In this document: positions 9,863-17,817 of the stretch, piece by piece
Numbering within the stretch: the first letter of the stretch is position 1
Layout: each line of letters begins with the position of its first letter
Assembly: GCA_035325995.1 (NCBI GenBank)
Contig: DAOKYU010000001.1
Coordinates: 186,001-250,000, forward strand
Source of the DNA: Thermodesulfobacteriota bacterium
GTDB lineage: Bacteria; Desulfobacterota_D; UBA1144; Nemesobacterales; UBA2774
Reading direction: 5' to 3'
DNA: 64,000 nt
The notes under the pieces: model-generated
Databases searched by the model: none
Told to the model about the DNA's origin: nothing
The model's input: the letters and a program-made list of their open reading frames with translations, nothing else
Program-made: the position numbers and the translations under genes

Positions 9863-10497
9863 TGTTCTTTCCATGCCTCCTCGGGATGCGGTCTTACGTG
9901 GCAGTCGAGCCCCAGGCACGACATCTTGCTGGACATTATATCGTCGGCGTTCTCGATGTGCATGTCCTCCTCCTGAAACGCCGGGGTTGGAGCGTGACAC
10001 CTGAGGCATATCTTGTTGTTATACGTCGTGTAGAGCTTGACCGGTGTCTCGTACCCCGTGTAGTAAGCCCATACGTGGCGTATCCCCGTCATCTTCGCCT
10101 TCATGTTCCCGAAAAGGCCGTAGTCCGAATGGCACGTGAAGCACTGGTTGTCGGCGATCCAGCGGGACTGATAATGCGCCGATGCAAGGTATTCGCTGTC
10201 GGGGTTCCTGAGGTCGTTCACGTACCCGTGCATGACGTGGCATGAATTACAGAAGTCCACGGTCTTCGAATCCTCTATGGCCACGCTGAAATTGAGGAGA
10301 TACGCGGTCGGGGAGAGTATGAAGAAGACGAGGAGAAGCATCCACTTCCCGGATGGCTCCGACACCTTCTTCGGGTCCCTCGTCATGATGATCAGTATGA
10401 GGGCGATGCAAACGACGGACAGCCCGATTACTATCCAGGCGACGAGAGAGATTCCTCCCGAGCTCGCCGCCTGCACGCTTTCTTCGAAGGGGTTCAT
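9859..10497 (-). CDS. NapC/NrfH-family membrane tetraheme cytochrome c (quinol oxidase, CymA-like role)
   Basis: 212 residues with two N-terminal hydrophobic helices (about 16-38 and 51-74) followed by a periplasmic domain with haem motifs CNSCH, CFTCH, CLRCH and a fourth in CLGLDCH. Members of this family take electrons from the quinol pool and pass them to periplasmic cytochromes. The fourth site is CX4CH rather than CXXCH, a spacing known from some cytochromes c3 but unusual in this family. The gene is next to last in the operon and is the likely inner-membrane entry point of the conduit described in the findings. Confidence 0.85.
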   Translation of the reverse strand: MNPFEESVQAASSGGISLVAWIVIGLSVVCIALILIIMTRDPKKVSEPSGKWMLLLVFFILSPTAYLLNFSVAIEDSKTVDFCNSCHVMHGYVNDLRNPDSEYLASAHYQSRWIADNQCFTCHSDYGLFGNMKAKMTGIRHVWAYYTGYETPVKLYTTYNNKICLRCHAPTPAFQEEDMHIENADDIMSSKMSCLGLDCHVRPHPEEAWKEQ

Positions 10498-10516
10498 GTG
10501 CTCAAGACCTCTTTTG

Positions 10517-10987
10517 TTATTCTTCTTTCAGACAGTTCTCGAATCCCGGCTCCTGCATATCGCCGTATTTCAGGGTGGCGAGCCATGCCGTAAGGTCCTG
10601 GAGCTCGGCGTCCGTGCCCTTGAATTTCTTCCTGTCCTTCTGCTTCGCGAGCTTCTTGCACTCGGGGGTGTCGAGGAAATAGCCCTTGGGGTCTTTGAGG
10701 AACGTGGCGAACCATGCCGCGTCCTCTTCGGCGCCCACGTTGGAGAGGTCGCCGCCCTTGGCGTCCTTGTCGCCGCTTTCCTCCTTGAGCTCGACGCCCT
10801 TCGACTGGGCGAACGCGGCCTTTGCGGCGTCTACCTGCGCGGCTTCGGCCTTTACCGTGTGGCACGTATAACAGCGCTTTTCGACGAAGACGGCTATTCC
10901 CTTTTCCTGTACGCTTTGGGCGAAGGCCGCCCCGGGGACGACCAGCAATAAAGCTAGTACGTAAACATTTCTGAATACCTGTACCAT
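10517..10987 (-). CDS. Periplasmic monoheme cytochrome c
   Basis: 156 residues: cleavable signal peptide ending AAFA, one haem motif CYTCH at about residue 39, and a charged central insertion (about residues 60-90) rich in Lys, Glu and Asp. A C-terminal helix is typical of class I cytochromes, with a possible methionine ligand in KYGDMQEP. The start at 10987 is set by AGGGAGG about 8 bases upstream and overlaps the preceding tetraheme gene by 34 bp. It probably shuttles electrons between the membrane NapC-type protein and the periplasmic multiheme proteins. Confidence 0.85.
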   Translation of the reverse strand: MVQVFRNVYVLALLLVVPGAAFAQSVQEKGIAVFVEKRCYTCHTVKAEAAQVDAAKAAFAQSKGVELKEESGDKDAKGGDLSNVGAEEDAAWFATFLKDPKGYFLDTPECKKLAKQKDRKKFKGTDAELQDLTAWLATLKYGDMQEPGFENCLKEE

Positions 10988-11535
10988 GGTGTGTATACCT
11001 CCCTGAATTTAATGGTTTCGTGGCAGGTGCTGCAAATCTTGTTCATCGGTTTTCTCAAATAGACGTTCTTCGCGGGGTCGAGCTCGATCTCTCCGCCGAT
11101 CTCTTTCCTGAGGGCGGGCAGCGTCACAAGCCTCAGAAATTCGGCGCTCCTCTCGCCGAGCTCGGCACTATAGACCTCGCGGCCCTTAAGGACGCCGGCA
11201 GGGTGGGGGTCGTGGCACGTAAAGCACGCGATCCTGCTCTCCTCGTCCAGCGGAAGCCCGGTCTTTACGTCCTTTCCGACGTGCTGCTTCGAGCCGGGAT
11301 GCGTGGAATCGTCGTGACACCCGAGGCAGTTCTCCGAAGGGGCGTCGACGAGGAAATACGTCGGGCTCTTCTCGCCTTCCTTGGGGACCTCCGTATGGCA
11401 GTCGAGGCACGCGAAATCGTCGTCCACCATTGCGGTATGGGGGTTCTCCTCCTCTTCTTCCTCCTCCTGGGACAGGAGGAGGGTGGGGACGAGAGCCATT
11501 ATAAAAACGGCGATGAGTAAATATCTAGTAGTCAT
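10954..11535 (-). CDS. Periplasmic tetraheme cytochrome c
   Basis: 193 residues with a signal peptide (first ~22 residues) followed at once by an acidic run of seven Glu. Four haem motifs: CLDCH, CLGCH, CFTCH and CSTCH. The spacing, with isolated His residues between motifs (HTAM, HPGSKQH, HPAG), suits bis-His ligation. It overlaps the upstream heptaheme gene by 11 bp and the downstream monoheme gene by 34 bp, indicating tight translational coupling. I do not recognise a named subfamily; it resembles NrfH-partner or doubled-CXXCH proteins only in general form. Confidence 0.85.
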   Translation of the reverse strand: MTTRYLLIAVFIMALVPTLLLSQEEEEEEENPHTAMVDDDFACLDCHTEVPKEGEKSPTYFLVDAPSENCLGCHDDSTHPGSKQHVGKDVKTGLPLDEESRIACFTCHDPHPAGVLKGREVYSAELGERSAEFLRLVTLPALRKEIGGEIELDPAKNVYLRKPMNKICSTCHETIKFREVYTPWYRYSEMFTY

Positions 11536-12148
11536 ACCCGCCCTTCGTATGGCACGTGCTGCAGAACGTTACCTCGTGACAGCTCCCGCACTTGCGCGGA
11601 TTAGCCCGCGCCTCTATGCCGTGTATGAGCCTGAAATTCCTGTCGTGCACCATCATAGTCGGGAGGTCGCGCCGCTTGTGGCAGTCCTCGCAGAACCTCG
11701 GCGAGTGACAGTTCTCGCACGATTCCTGGTCGGCCTTGGAGAATATCGCGTGCTTCTCCATCCAGTTGAAGTTGTGGTTCTTCGGCGTTATCGCCGCCAT
11801 GTCGAAGTGACAGAGGCTGCACTCCCCGGGCGCTATATTCCCTGCCTCCGGGTTGAAATGGCAGAAGTGGCACGTTTCCTTCCCCGGGTAAAAGGCCTTG
11901 TCCGACGCCTTTATAAGCTCCTCTGCGCTCTTTTCGTCCTTGAACTCGACGTTCATGGGATGGCAGAGATAGCAGTCGAAGCCCTCCTTCTTCATCACCT
12001 TCTCGTGCTTCTCGTGGGAATAGTTCATTCTCACCCCGATCGGCACCTGCGATTTGGAGCCGGAGGAATCGTCCTTTTTATTCTGCGCCCCGCATCCAAT
12101 GAGCGCGAATATCGCCGCCGTAATGATTAATATCGTTCTTCTATCCAT
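11525..12148 (-). CDS. Heptaheme cytochrome c lipoprotein
   Basis: 207 residues with a lipoprotein signal (lipobox ALIGC, Cys about 19) and seven CXXCH motifs: CYLCH, CHFCH, CSLCH, CENCH, CEDCH, CGSCH and CSTCH. The close-spaced pairs (CENCH...CEDCH and CGSCH...CSTCH) are typical of haem-wire proteins. ATG at 12148 shares its A with the barrel gene's stop (TGATG), which settles the start; the same frame is open to 12472, but that is antisense noise over the barrel gene. Being lipid-anchored and coupled to a beta-barrel gene, it is the best MtrA-like candidate for the periplasmic side of an outer-membrane conduit. Confidence 0.85.
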   Translation of the reverse strand: MDRRTILIITAAIFALIGCGAQNKKDDSSGSKSQVPIGVRMNYSHEKHEKVMKKEGFDCYLCHPMNVEFKDEKSAEELIKASDKAFYPGKETCHFCHFNPEAGNIAPGECSLCHFDMAAITPKNHNFNWMEKHAIFSKADQESCENCHSPRFCEDCHKRRDLPTMMVHDRNFRLIHGIEARANPRKCGSCHEVTFCSTCHTKGGYDY

Positions 12149-13449
12149 CACATGCTCGTCGAAAAGTAATAGCTGAGTCCGAGGTCCACCCTTATGTCCC
12201 TGTGAAAATCGGGGTTCGTGTTGAATTCGACCGCCGTTCTGAGGACGAGGTCCTTGAGAATCACGTAGTCGCTTCCCAGTATGTAGCTGAAGGCGTTTCC
12301 GCTCTGGTTCGTTATCTTGTCGTAATAGGCGTAGGCGAAGGCGAACTGGATCTCCCATCCTGTCATCACCTCCTGATACAGGCTGGTGTTGAGGCCGACG
12401 GCGTAGTCGGTGTCCCCGCCCGCATCTATATAGTAGAAGCCCTGAAAGGCCCTTAGGCCTATCTCTTTCCAAAAATTGAAGGTGAATCCGAGCTTCGCTA
12501 TGTTGCCGTTCGTGCTCTCGTCCTCTGCGTGGTCGTAGTGTGAATACGAGTAGCTCCCCTTGATTTCGAGGTACGAGGCGGGAACGAAAGTGAGGCCGAC
12601 CCTCGCCTGCTGGAGCCTCCCCACGGAGAATATGTCGAATATCGGGTCGAGCTTGTACTCGTTCCTGTCCTTGTCCATTTCGTAGTTGTCGTATTCGAGA
12701 TTAAGGTAGAGGGACCTCAGCACCACGATGCCTACGCCTGTCGTCAGGAGCGCGAGATTCCCTTCGCCCACGTCTACCTCGGCGAGCGCGTAAACGTCGG
12801 CGAAGTCGGTAAAGGGGACGGCCCTTTTGAACGAGGCGTTTACGAACTGCCTCGCCGAAAAATCGTCCGGCGCGTAAAGCTCGTATCCCACGGTTATCAC
12901 CGAGCCCAGTATGGCGTCCGTCTTGAGCTTGACGCCGAACAGCCCGAAGCTGTCCCCGGGCCTTTCGGGCTCGGGCTGAAGGTCGTTTTCCTGGTATCCG
13001 CCATAAGCGGTTATCTCGAGCCCGTGAATGGGCTTGAGCCTCACGAGGGCGCCGTCCATGAGGACGAAGTTGACCCCCTCGGTCACGGCCTGCCTGCCGA
13101 GTCTCACTTCATACGTGCCGGGCATATTCGAAAACTGTACGAAGGCATTGTAGACGTCGAGCGATTCCTCGTCGCCGCCCAGAATCTCCCTTCCCCGGAA
13201 GAACGTGTTGAAGTAAACGTTGTGCTCGGGGTACGCCGCGTTGAGGTCGAGGTACTGGTAGAAGGGATAAACGTACCTCTTATCGCCGTCGAGGGTCCGG
13301 TAAGGGGTGGGGGCCTGGAAGAGGAGCGAGGCGTTTCCATACATGCCGAGGCTTCTGGGGCGTATTATCTCCGTCTGTCCATAGACCGCAGCTCCCCCCG
13401 TTGCCGATATCAGTAACATGGCTGCGGCACAGAAAATCTTTTTCGGCAT
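12148..13449 (-). CDS. Outer-membrane beta-barrel protein of the cytochrome operon
   Basis: 433 residues with a signal peptide (cleavage near VYGQ) and alternating hydrophobic/aromatic strands throughout (for example AYGGYQEN, GFYYIDAGG, FAYAYYDKI), ending in the near-terminal aromatic motif LGLSYYF. It contains no haem motif. It is far shorter than MtrB/OmbB-type porins (about 700 residues in Shewanella MtrB), so whether it can sheath a cytochrome is open. Position between a diheme and a heptaheme lipoprotein, with a TGATG junction to the latter, argues that it is the barrel of a porin-cytochrome complex. Confidence 0.75.
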   Translation of the reverse strand: MPKKIFCAAAMLLISATGGAAVYGQTEIIRPRSLGMYGNASLLFQAPTPYRTLDGDKRYVYPFYQYLDLNAAYPEHNVYFNTFFRGREILGGDEESLDVYNAFVQFSNMPGTYEVRLGRQAVTEGVNFVLMDGALVRLKPIHGLEITAYGGYQENDLQPEPERPGDSFGLFGVKLKTDAILGSVITVGYELYAPDDFSARQFVNASFKRAVPFTDFADVYALAEVDVGEGNLALLTTGVGIVVLRSLYLNLEYDNYEMDKDRNEYKLDPIFDIFSVGRLQQARVGLTFVPASYLEIKGSYSYSHYDHAEDESTNGNIAKLGFTFNFWKEIGLRAFQGFYYIDAGGDTDYAVGLNTSLYQEVMTGWEIQFAFAYAYYDKITNQSGNAFSYILGSDYVILKDLVLRTAVEFNTNPDFHRDIRVDLGLSYYFSTSM

Positions 13450-13457
13450 CTGAAAAG

Positions 13458-13769
13458 CTACTCCATGAGTTTTGTTACGCCGTTATCTCCGTGACATACG
13501 GGACAGCTCGCAAGCCCTTCTTCCTTCGTGTATTCACGAATGTCCTCCAGAAGCAGCACGCCGAGGCCGGAACGGTCCTCCTGGTGTATCGCTTCGAGAG
13601 GGTGGCATACGAAGCAGTCCTCCCTTCCCCAGCCGTTGGGGTGGTCTTCCTCCGTCAACTGGAGCCCTTCGACCCCGTCGAATATGTTCCCCCAGTCCTG
13701 TCCCTTGTCCTCCTCGCTTACGCACGAGGCGAGGAGCAGCAGTAAAATCGGAAGGACCAGCTTTTTCAT
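13458..13769 (-). CDS. Small diheme cytochrome c lipoprotein
   Basis: 103 residues: a lipoprotein signal with lipobox LLASC (Cys about 16) and two haem motifs, CFVCH near residue 52 and CPVCH near 90. It sits between the decaheme and barrel genes with gaps of 20 bp or less. No family recognised. It may bridge haems within the outer-membrane complex. Confidence 0.8.
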   Translation of the reverse strand: MKKLVLPILLLLLASCVSEEDKGQDWGNIFDGVEGLQLTEEDHPNGWGREDCFVCHPLEAIHQEDRSGLGVLLLEDIREYTKEEGLASCPVCHGDNGVTKLME

Positions 13770-13789
13770 ATCACGTTTAATCCTTTCGT

Positions 13790-16027
13790 TTATTCAGGCA
13801 TAGGCCTGTTTATGCGCTTCGCCGGCGTGAGGGGAGGCAGGTGCACCTCGGCCGCCCCGAGCGGGTCTCCGGCGGCGTGGCAGTTAACGCAGGCCGTCTC
13901 GGGCTGCGGCCCTCCGAGATGATTCTCGCCCGTAAGCGCCGCGCCGTCGGCCGTCACGCCGACGTCGTCGTGGCACGACGTGCAGACCGTAATCACCGGC
14001 TGCGTCGATAATGTCGCAAGGACTACGTTCTCGCCGTCTACCTTCGTGAATTCCCTGTTTACCGTGGCCAGTATTCCCGGGCCGAGTATGCCGTTCCCGG
14101 GGTCGAGTATGTTCGTGTTGGGCAGGTGGCACGCACCGCAGTCGCTCGTATTGCCGGGGTTCAGAACCTGGCTGAAGTCGTGAACGCTGCCGCCGCGCCC
14201 GTAGATTATGTAGGGCTTGACGGAGAGATTGTCGCCCGTGTGTATCTTGTGAATCATTTCCCTGAAATCTATGGAGGCTGTGACTGCCGTCTGCCCTTCT
14301 TCGACAGGCCTTACCAGTATGTCGTCGTTCGACGGATTGTGGCAGAGGACGCAGTACTCGGTGTCGTTACGGAGGTTGCCGTGCACGCTGAAGTCCTTCG
14401 AGAATACGCCGTGGCAGGCGCTGCAATACTCGTCGTCGGTGCTGTTATCGACGACGATCCGCCTCGGAACGGGTACAGGGTCGGTGACGGCGAAGTAATA
14501 GACCTGGTTCCTTCCTGCCTCCTGCACTTCCTCGAACAGTATGCGGTTCTCTCCGCCTACCATGCGGTTTATACGGCCCTCGATGCCGACGGCGTAGGTC
14601 CCGGTGGCGTTCGGCGGTATTATTCCGCCGAACGTGTAGGTGTAGTTACCGTTCTCGTCCGGCCCCTCGGCGTCGGACGGTGTCTCGCGGAGGACGTTGT
14701 TTAGGCCCGGAATCTCTACGCCCGTGCCGCTGTAGTCCTGTATGTTGTAGTCCGTGGTCGGGCCGGCTATGACGAGGGCTATGGAGCCCATCTCCCCGAT
14801 GTCTATGACCTCGCCGGCGTTTGTCTTAAGGCTGAAGGTTACAACCGCATGCTCTCCGGGGCCGACCCTCGTATCGCCGGTCTCGGCGCTCCTTACGCCC
14901 AGGAGGGCGAAGTTAAGCCCGGGGAGGCTCGACGCTCTGAGGGGAACGGTATGGGAGCCCGTGACCGAAATGTCGAACTCGGTTCCCGATTGCGGAATGT
15001 GGCACCCCGAGCAGTTGTTGTCGTTCAGCTGTACAGTCGGGTGATTGATCGCCGCGGCGAAATCGACGTCGTCGTGGCAGGAGCCGCACGAGGCCCGCGT
15101 GGGCTTCAGCTTGTAGTCGTTGGCCTGTACGGCGACCGATTCGTCGTGACACTTCGTGCAGTTCCTGTTGTCCTGTGGGAACACCACGGTCGAGTAATCG
15201 TGAACGGAGTCGTTGAAACCTACAATATAGTAAGGGTCCCCGGCTTCGACGCTCGGAAGCATCTCACCCATGTGAATCTTGTGGATCATTATGTTAAAGC
15301 CGATGTTGTTTCCGGATTGGGGGTCTATCTGGTCTACGATCTCGCCGGTTTCGGGGTCCATTATCTTGCTCGTGTGGCACGTGATACAGACGCCGACGTC
15401 CCTTCTCACGCCGCCGTGAAGCGCTAGCGGGTCGTGGCAGGAGTTACAGGACTCCGTCGCGGCTATGTCCCTTACCGTCCTCACCGTGCCGCCGTCCGGA
15501 ACGAAGTCGAACGTCGCATTGGAAACGAAAGCCTGGCTGCCTATAACCTTCTCGGCGTAGAGCGCGACGGTATGCGTCCGGCTCCTGTCGTAATCCGCGG
15601 GCAGCTCGGTTACGAACCTGTAACTGTAGAGCCCGGGGCCGAGCTGCTCGTAATCGCCCCCGTTCTCGGAGGACGCCTGCACCGCGCCTTCCTGGATGCG
15701 GGTGATGTAGTCGATGTATTCACCGCTCTCGACTATCCTCGCTATTATGAAGCTTATGGATACGCCGTCTCTCGTTATGGGGCTTCCGTTTTCGTCCGTT
15801 AGCTTTATGGTTGCGACGGCGCGGTTATCGTCGCCTATGGAGGCGTCGAGTATCTCTATGTTGAGCTTGTTCTCACCGGAGGAAGGGGGAGGTGTGGGCT
15901 GAATGCCCCCGCCGCCACCGCTACTGCACCCGCCGCTGATGGATATTATCAGGAAAGAGAAAGCAAAAGCACGAAACAAAAAAGAGCGGAAAAAACCCCT
16001 ACAGACGAAACTCACCCTGCCGTTCAT
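13790..16027 (-). CDS. OmcA/MtrC-family decaheme cytochrome c surface lipoprotein
   Basis: 745 residues. A lipoprotein signal ends in SGGCSS (Cys about 34) and is followed by a Gly/Pro-rich linker. Ten CXXCH motifs fall in two groups of five (CNSCH, CITCH, CTKCH, CGSCH, CSGCH, then CSACH, CVLCH, CGACH, CTSCH, CVNCH), each preceded by a beta-rich domain. Repeated phrases MIHKIHMGE and MIHKIHTGD mark the two pentaheme halves and are family hallmarks. These proteins pass electrons to minerals or electrodes at the cell surface. ATG at 16027 is preferred over GTG at 16033 because AGAGAGGG lies about 6 bases before it. First gene of the eight-gene operon. Confidence 0.93.
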   Translation of the reverse strand: MNGRVSFVCRGFFRSFLFRAFAFSFLIISISGGCSSGGGGGIQPTPPPSSGENKLNIEILDASIGDDNRAVATIKLTDENGSPITRDGVSISFIIARIVESGEYIDYITRIQEGAVQASSENGGDYEQLGPGLYSYRFVTELPADYDRSRTHTVALYAEKVIGSQAFVSNATFDFVPDGGTVRTVRDIAATESCNSCHDPLALHGGVRRDVGVCITCHTSKIMDPETGEIVDQIDPQSGNNIGFNIMIHKIHMGEMLPSVEAGDPYYIVGFNDSVHDYSTVVFPQDNRNCTKCHDESVAVQANDYKLKPTRASCGSCHDDVDFAAAINHPTVQLNDNNCSGCHIPQSGTEFDISVTGSHTVPLRASSLPGLNFALLGVRSAETGDTRVGPGEHAVVTFSLKTNAGEVIDIGEMGSIALVIAGPTTDYNIQDYSGTGVEIPGLNNVLRETPSDAEGPDENGNYTYTFGGIIPPNATGTYAVGIEGRINRMVGGENRILFEEVQEAGRNQVYYFAVTDPVPVPRRIVVDNSTDDEYCSACHGVFSKDFSVHGNLRNDTEYCVLCHNPSNDDILVRPVEEGQTAVTASIDFREMIHKIHTGDNLSVKPYIIYGRGGSVHDFSQVLNPGNTSDCGACHLPNTNILDPGNGILGPGILATVNREFTKVDGENVVLATLSTQPVITVCTSCHDDVGVTADGAALTGENHLGGPQPETACVNCHAAGDPLGAAEVHLPPLTPAKRINRPMPE

Positions 16028-16359
16028 ATGCACCCTCTCTCTAGGAACGACTTTTTAAACTCTTGTCATTGTTATTAATATCATGAAAATGGAGATGCTT
16101 AAAGAGTTAACTTTAGTGATACGAAATAAACAGTCTTCGTCTTTGAATCTCGGGTGTTACAGGGTCTTTTTTGTGCAAGTGCGTTCTGTTTGTAGGCTTT
16201 CCGGAGACGAGTGCGTGAAGATACGCGCTTCCCGGGGAACCGCTGACCTCGCGAGCGGATTCCGGCCGGGTGAGCGGGTCCGGCAGAACGCCGCACCGGG
16301 GATTGTCAGCTGTACGATATTAGGACGCGCCTTTAGCCCGGTACCGGTCATATTATTGT

Positions 16360-16373
16360 GTAATTGCAATTAC
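16360..16373. promoter_or_regulatory. Perfect 14-bp palindrome between decaheme operon and HEAR gene (candidate operator)
   Basis: GTAATTGCAATTAC reads identically on both strands and lies 39 bp before the HEAR-repeat gene, in the 385-bp divergent gap (16028-16412). A second half-like TGTAATT lies at 16394-16400, 35 bp downstream of the first TGTAATT. The binding protein is unknown; the adjacent HEAR-repeat protein is an obvious candidate. The rest of the gap shows no gene. Confidence 0.45.
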
Positions 16374-16412
16374 TTATGTTTTGGCATACATATTGTAATT
16401 CAGATAATTATC

Positions 16413-16847
16413 ATGACCAGACGAGCAGAAAGAGTTATTACGGAGATTAAAGAGATATTCAGGCCTGGGGCTGAAAAGCCGTCGAATATCGCGAAAGCGC
16501 ATTCCGCTCTTTACTTGAGGGCATGCAAGGTCTTCGGGTCATGGAGGAATGCGCTGGAGGCCTCCGGCGTGGATTACGAGAGCTCGAGGAACAACAAGAA
16601 GTGGACGAGGCAGAGTATAGAGAGGGAAATAAAGAAGCTGAGCGAAGAGGGCGGGAGCTTGAGGCCGTCCGTTTTAAGAAAGAGCGGTATGACGGCGCTC
16701 GTCTCTGCGGCCGATTATCATTTCGGCTCCTGGAGAAAGGCGGTGGAGTCCTGCGGCGTCGAATACGAGTTCGCGAGAAGGAGAAGGGGGAATTATGCGG
16801 AAAAGGCCCCCGAACCCTTCACACGGTACGCTGAAAAGGACAGTTGA
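16413..16847 (+). CDS. Two-repeat HEAR (homing-endonuclease-associated repeat) protein
   Basis: 144 residues, very basic. Two tandem repeats share the core A..YFGSWR.A.E..GV.YE: residues about 29-55 (KVFGSWRNALEASGVDYE) and about 93-118 (YHFGSWRKAVESCGVEYE). HEAR units are small helical DNA-binding modules normally attached to HNH or other homing nucleases; no nuclease motif is present here, so this is more likely a DNA-binding protein. ATG at 16413 is chosen because repeat-free, low-quality sequence precedes it; no good ribosome site is seen, so a leaderless transcript is possible. It is divergent from the decaheme operon and next to a perfect palindrome. Confidence 0.65.
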   Translation: MTRRAERVITEIKEIFRPGAEKPSNIAKAHSALYLRACKVFGSWRNALEASGVDYESSRNNKKWTRQSIEREIKKLSEEGGSLRPSVLRKSGMTALVSAADYHFGSWRKAVESCGVEYEFARRRRGNYAEKAPEPFTRYAEKDS

Positions 16848-16880
16848 TTTATGCTCCTTGAAGATTTTGACTGTCGGGTT

Positions 16881-17663
16881 CTAAGGCCTCGAAATCGAAA
16901 AGCTGAAATTCATGGTGCCGCTGCCGTCGGCGCTGTTTATATACGAGACGCCGTAATTGAGATTTGCCTTGTCGAAGAGGCCGAGCGGAATGCCCCCGCT
17001 TATTCCCACTCCCATATTCTTGAGCTCGGAAATAAGGTCCTGGGAGGGAAGGTTTTCGCCCTGCCTCGCGAGTGAATAGGCTATAGGATCGTCCCCGAGC
17101 CACGAGGGGAGGGTCGCGGGTGAAACGAGGGCGGCGTTCTGGATCTTTCCGCCTCTCAGGGTTATGTAATCGTTCAGGAAGAAGTCAAGCTCGCCCATCC
17201 CGATGCCGAATCCCACCTCTTCGTTCTGGAGCTTCACCTCGGGCTTGAAGATGAATCGCAGGTTGTCCGTGATTCTGTGATTCACCATCGGCGCTAAAAC
17301 AGCGTTCACCCTGTTGGGGTCTTCCTCTCCCATAAGACTCACGGTGCCGTTACCGCTCAGGTTAAAGATAGTCCCGGACGTATCCGGCCGGGTCAGCTTC
17401 CGCATGTTCCTGTCAATCGCCGTGTTGTAAAACGTAACATTATCGCGCGCCCCCGCCTCGGTTGTCCCGATGGCCGGTTTTTGCTTTTCCTTTTTGCCTT
17501 CGAGCTCCTCGAGCCGCCTGCTCAAGACCTCGATCTGCTGCTTGATGAGCTTAATTTCGTCGTCCGTGTTTTGAGCCCGTACGAGACCATCGGAAAAGAA
17601 GAGCAGAAGGGAAAAAACGGCGAGCGGAAAGTAGAAAAAGCCTTTTATCCTCAATGGGAGCAT
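16881..17663 (-). CDS. Exported coiled-coil/beta-barrel protein, porin-like
   Basis: 260 residues: signal peptide (to about LVRAQ), a short coiled coil (about residues 35-60, EIKLIKQQIEVLSRRLEELEG), then beta-rich sequence ending in MNFSFSISRP. A leading coiled coil followed by a barrel is common in trimeric or OprP-like porins, but the barrel part (about 170 residues) is short. The central region names no known ligand. It stands alone, convergent with the HEAR gene and divergent from the LLM oxidoreductase. Confidence 0.6.
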   Translation of the reverse strand: MLPLRIKGFFYFPLAVFSLLLFFSDGLVRAQNTDDEIKLIKQQIEVLSRRLEELEGKKEKQKPAIGTTEAGARDNVTFYNTAIDRNMRKLTRPDTSGTIFNLSGNGTVSLMGEEDPNRVNAVLAPMVNHRITDNLRFIFKPEVKLQNEEVGFGIGMGELDFFLNDYITLRGGKIQNAALVSPATLPSWLGDDPIAYSLARQGENLPSQDLISELKNMGVGISGGIPLGLFDKANLNYGVSYINSADGSGTMNFSFSISRP

Positions 17664-17817
17664 ACCCTCTTTTTATTTCACTCCACCCTTTCTTAATTCT
17701 ATTCCAATTGCCGTAGCATGACAACCGTAATTCGCAGAAAATTCCGAATCCCGATCCGCAAATCATCATCTAGAATATTATCAGGCACGAATAAATCATC
17801 TTAAGGGGAATCAGGAT

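Noticed and set aside
16382..16397. TGGCATACATATTGTA resembling a sigma-54 promoter before the HEAR gene
   Set aside because: The invariant GC at -12 is GT here and the -24 part deviates, so it fails the core requirement met exactly by the three accepted sites.
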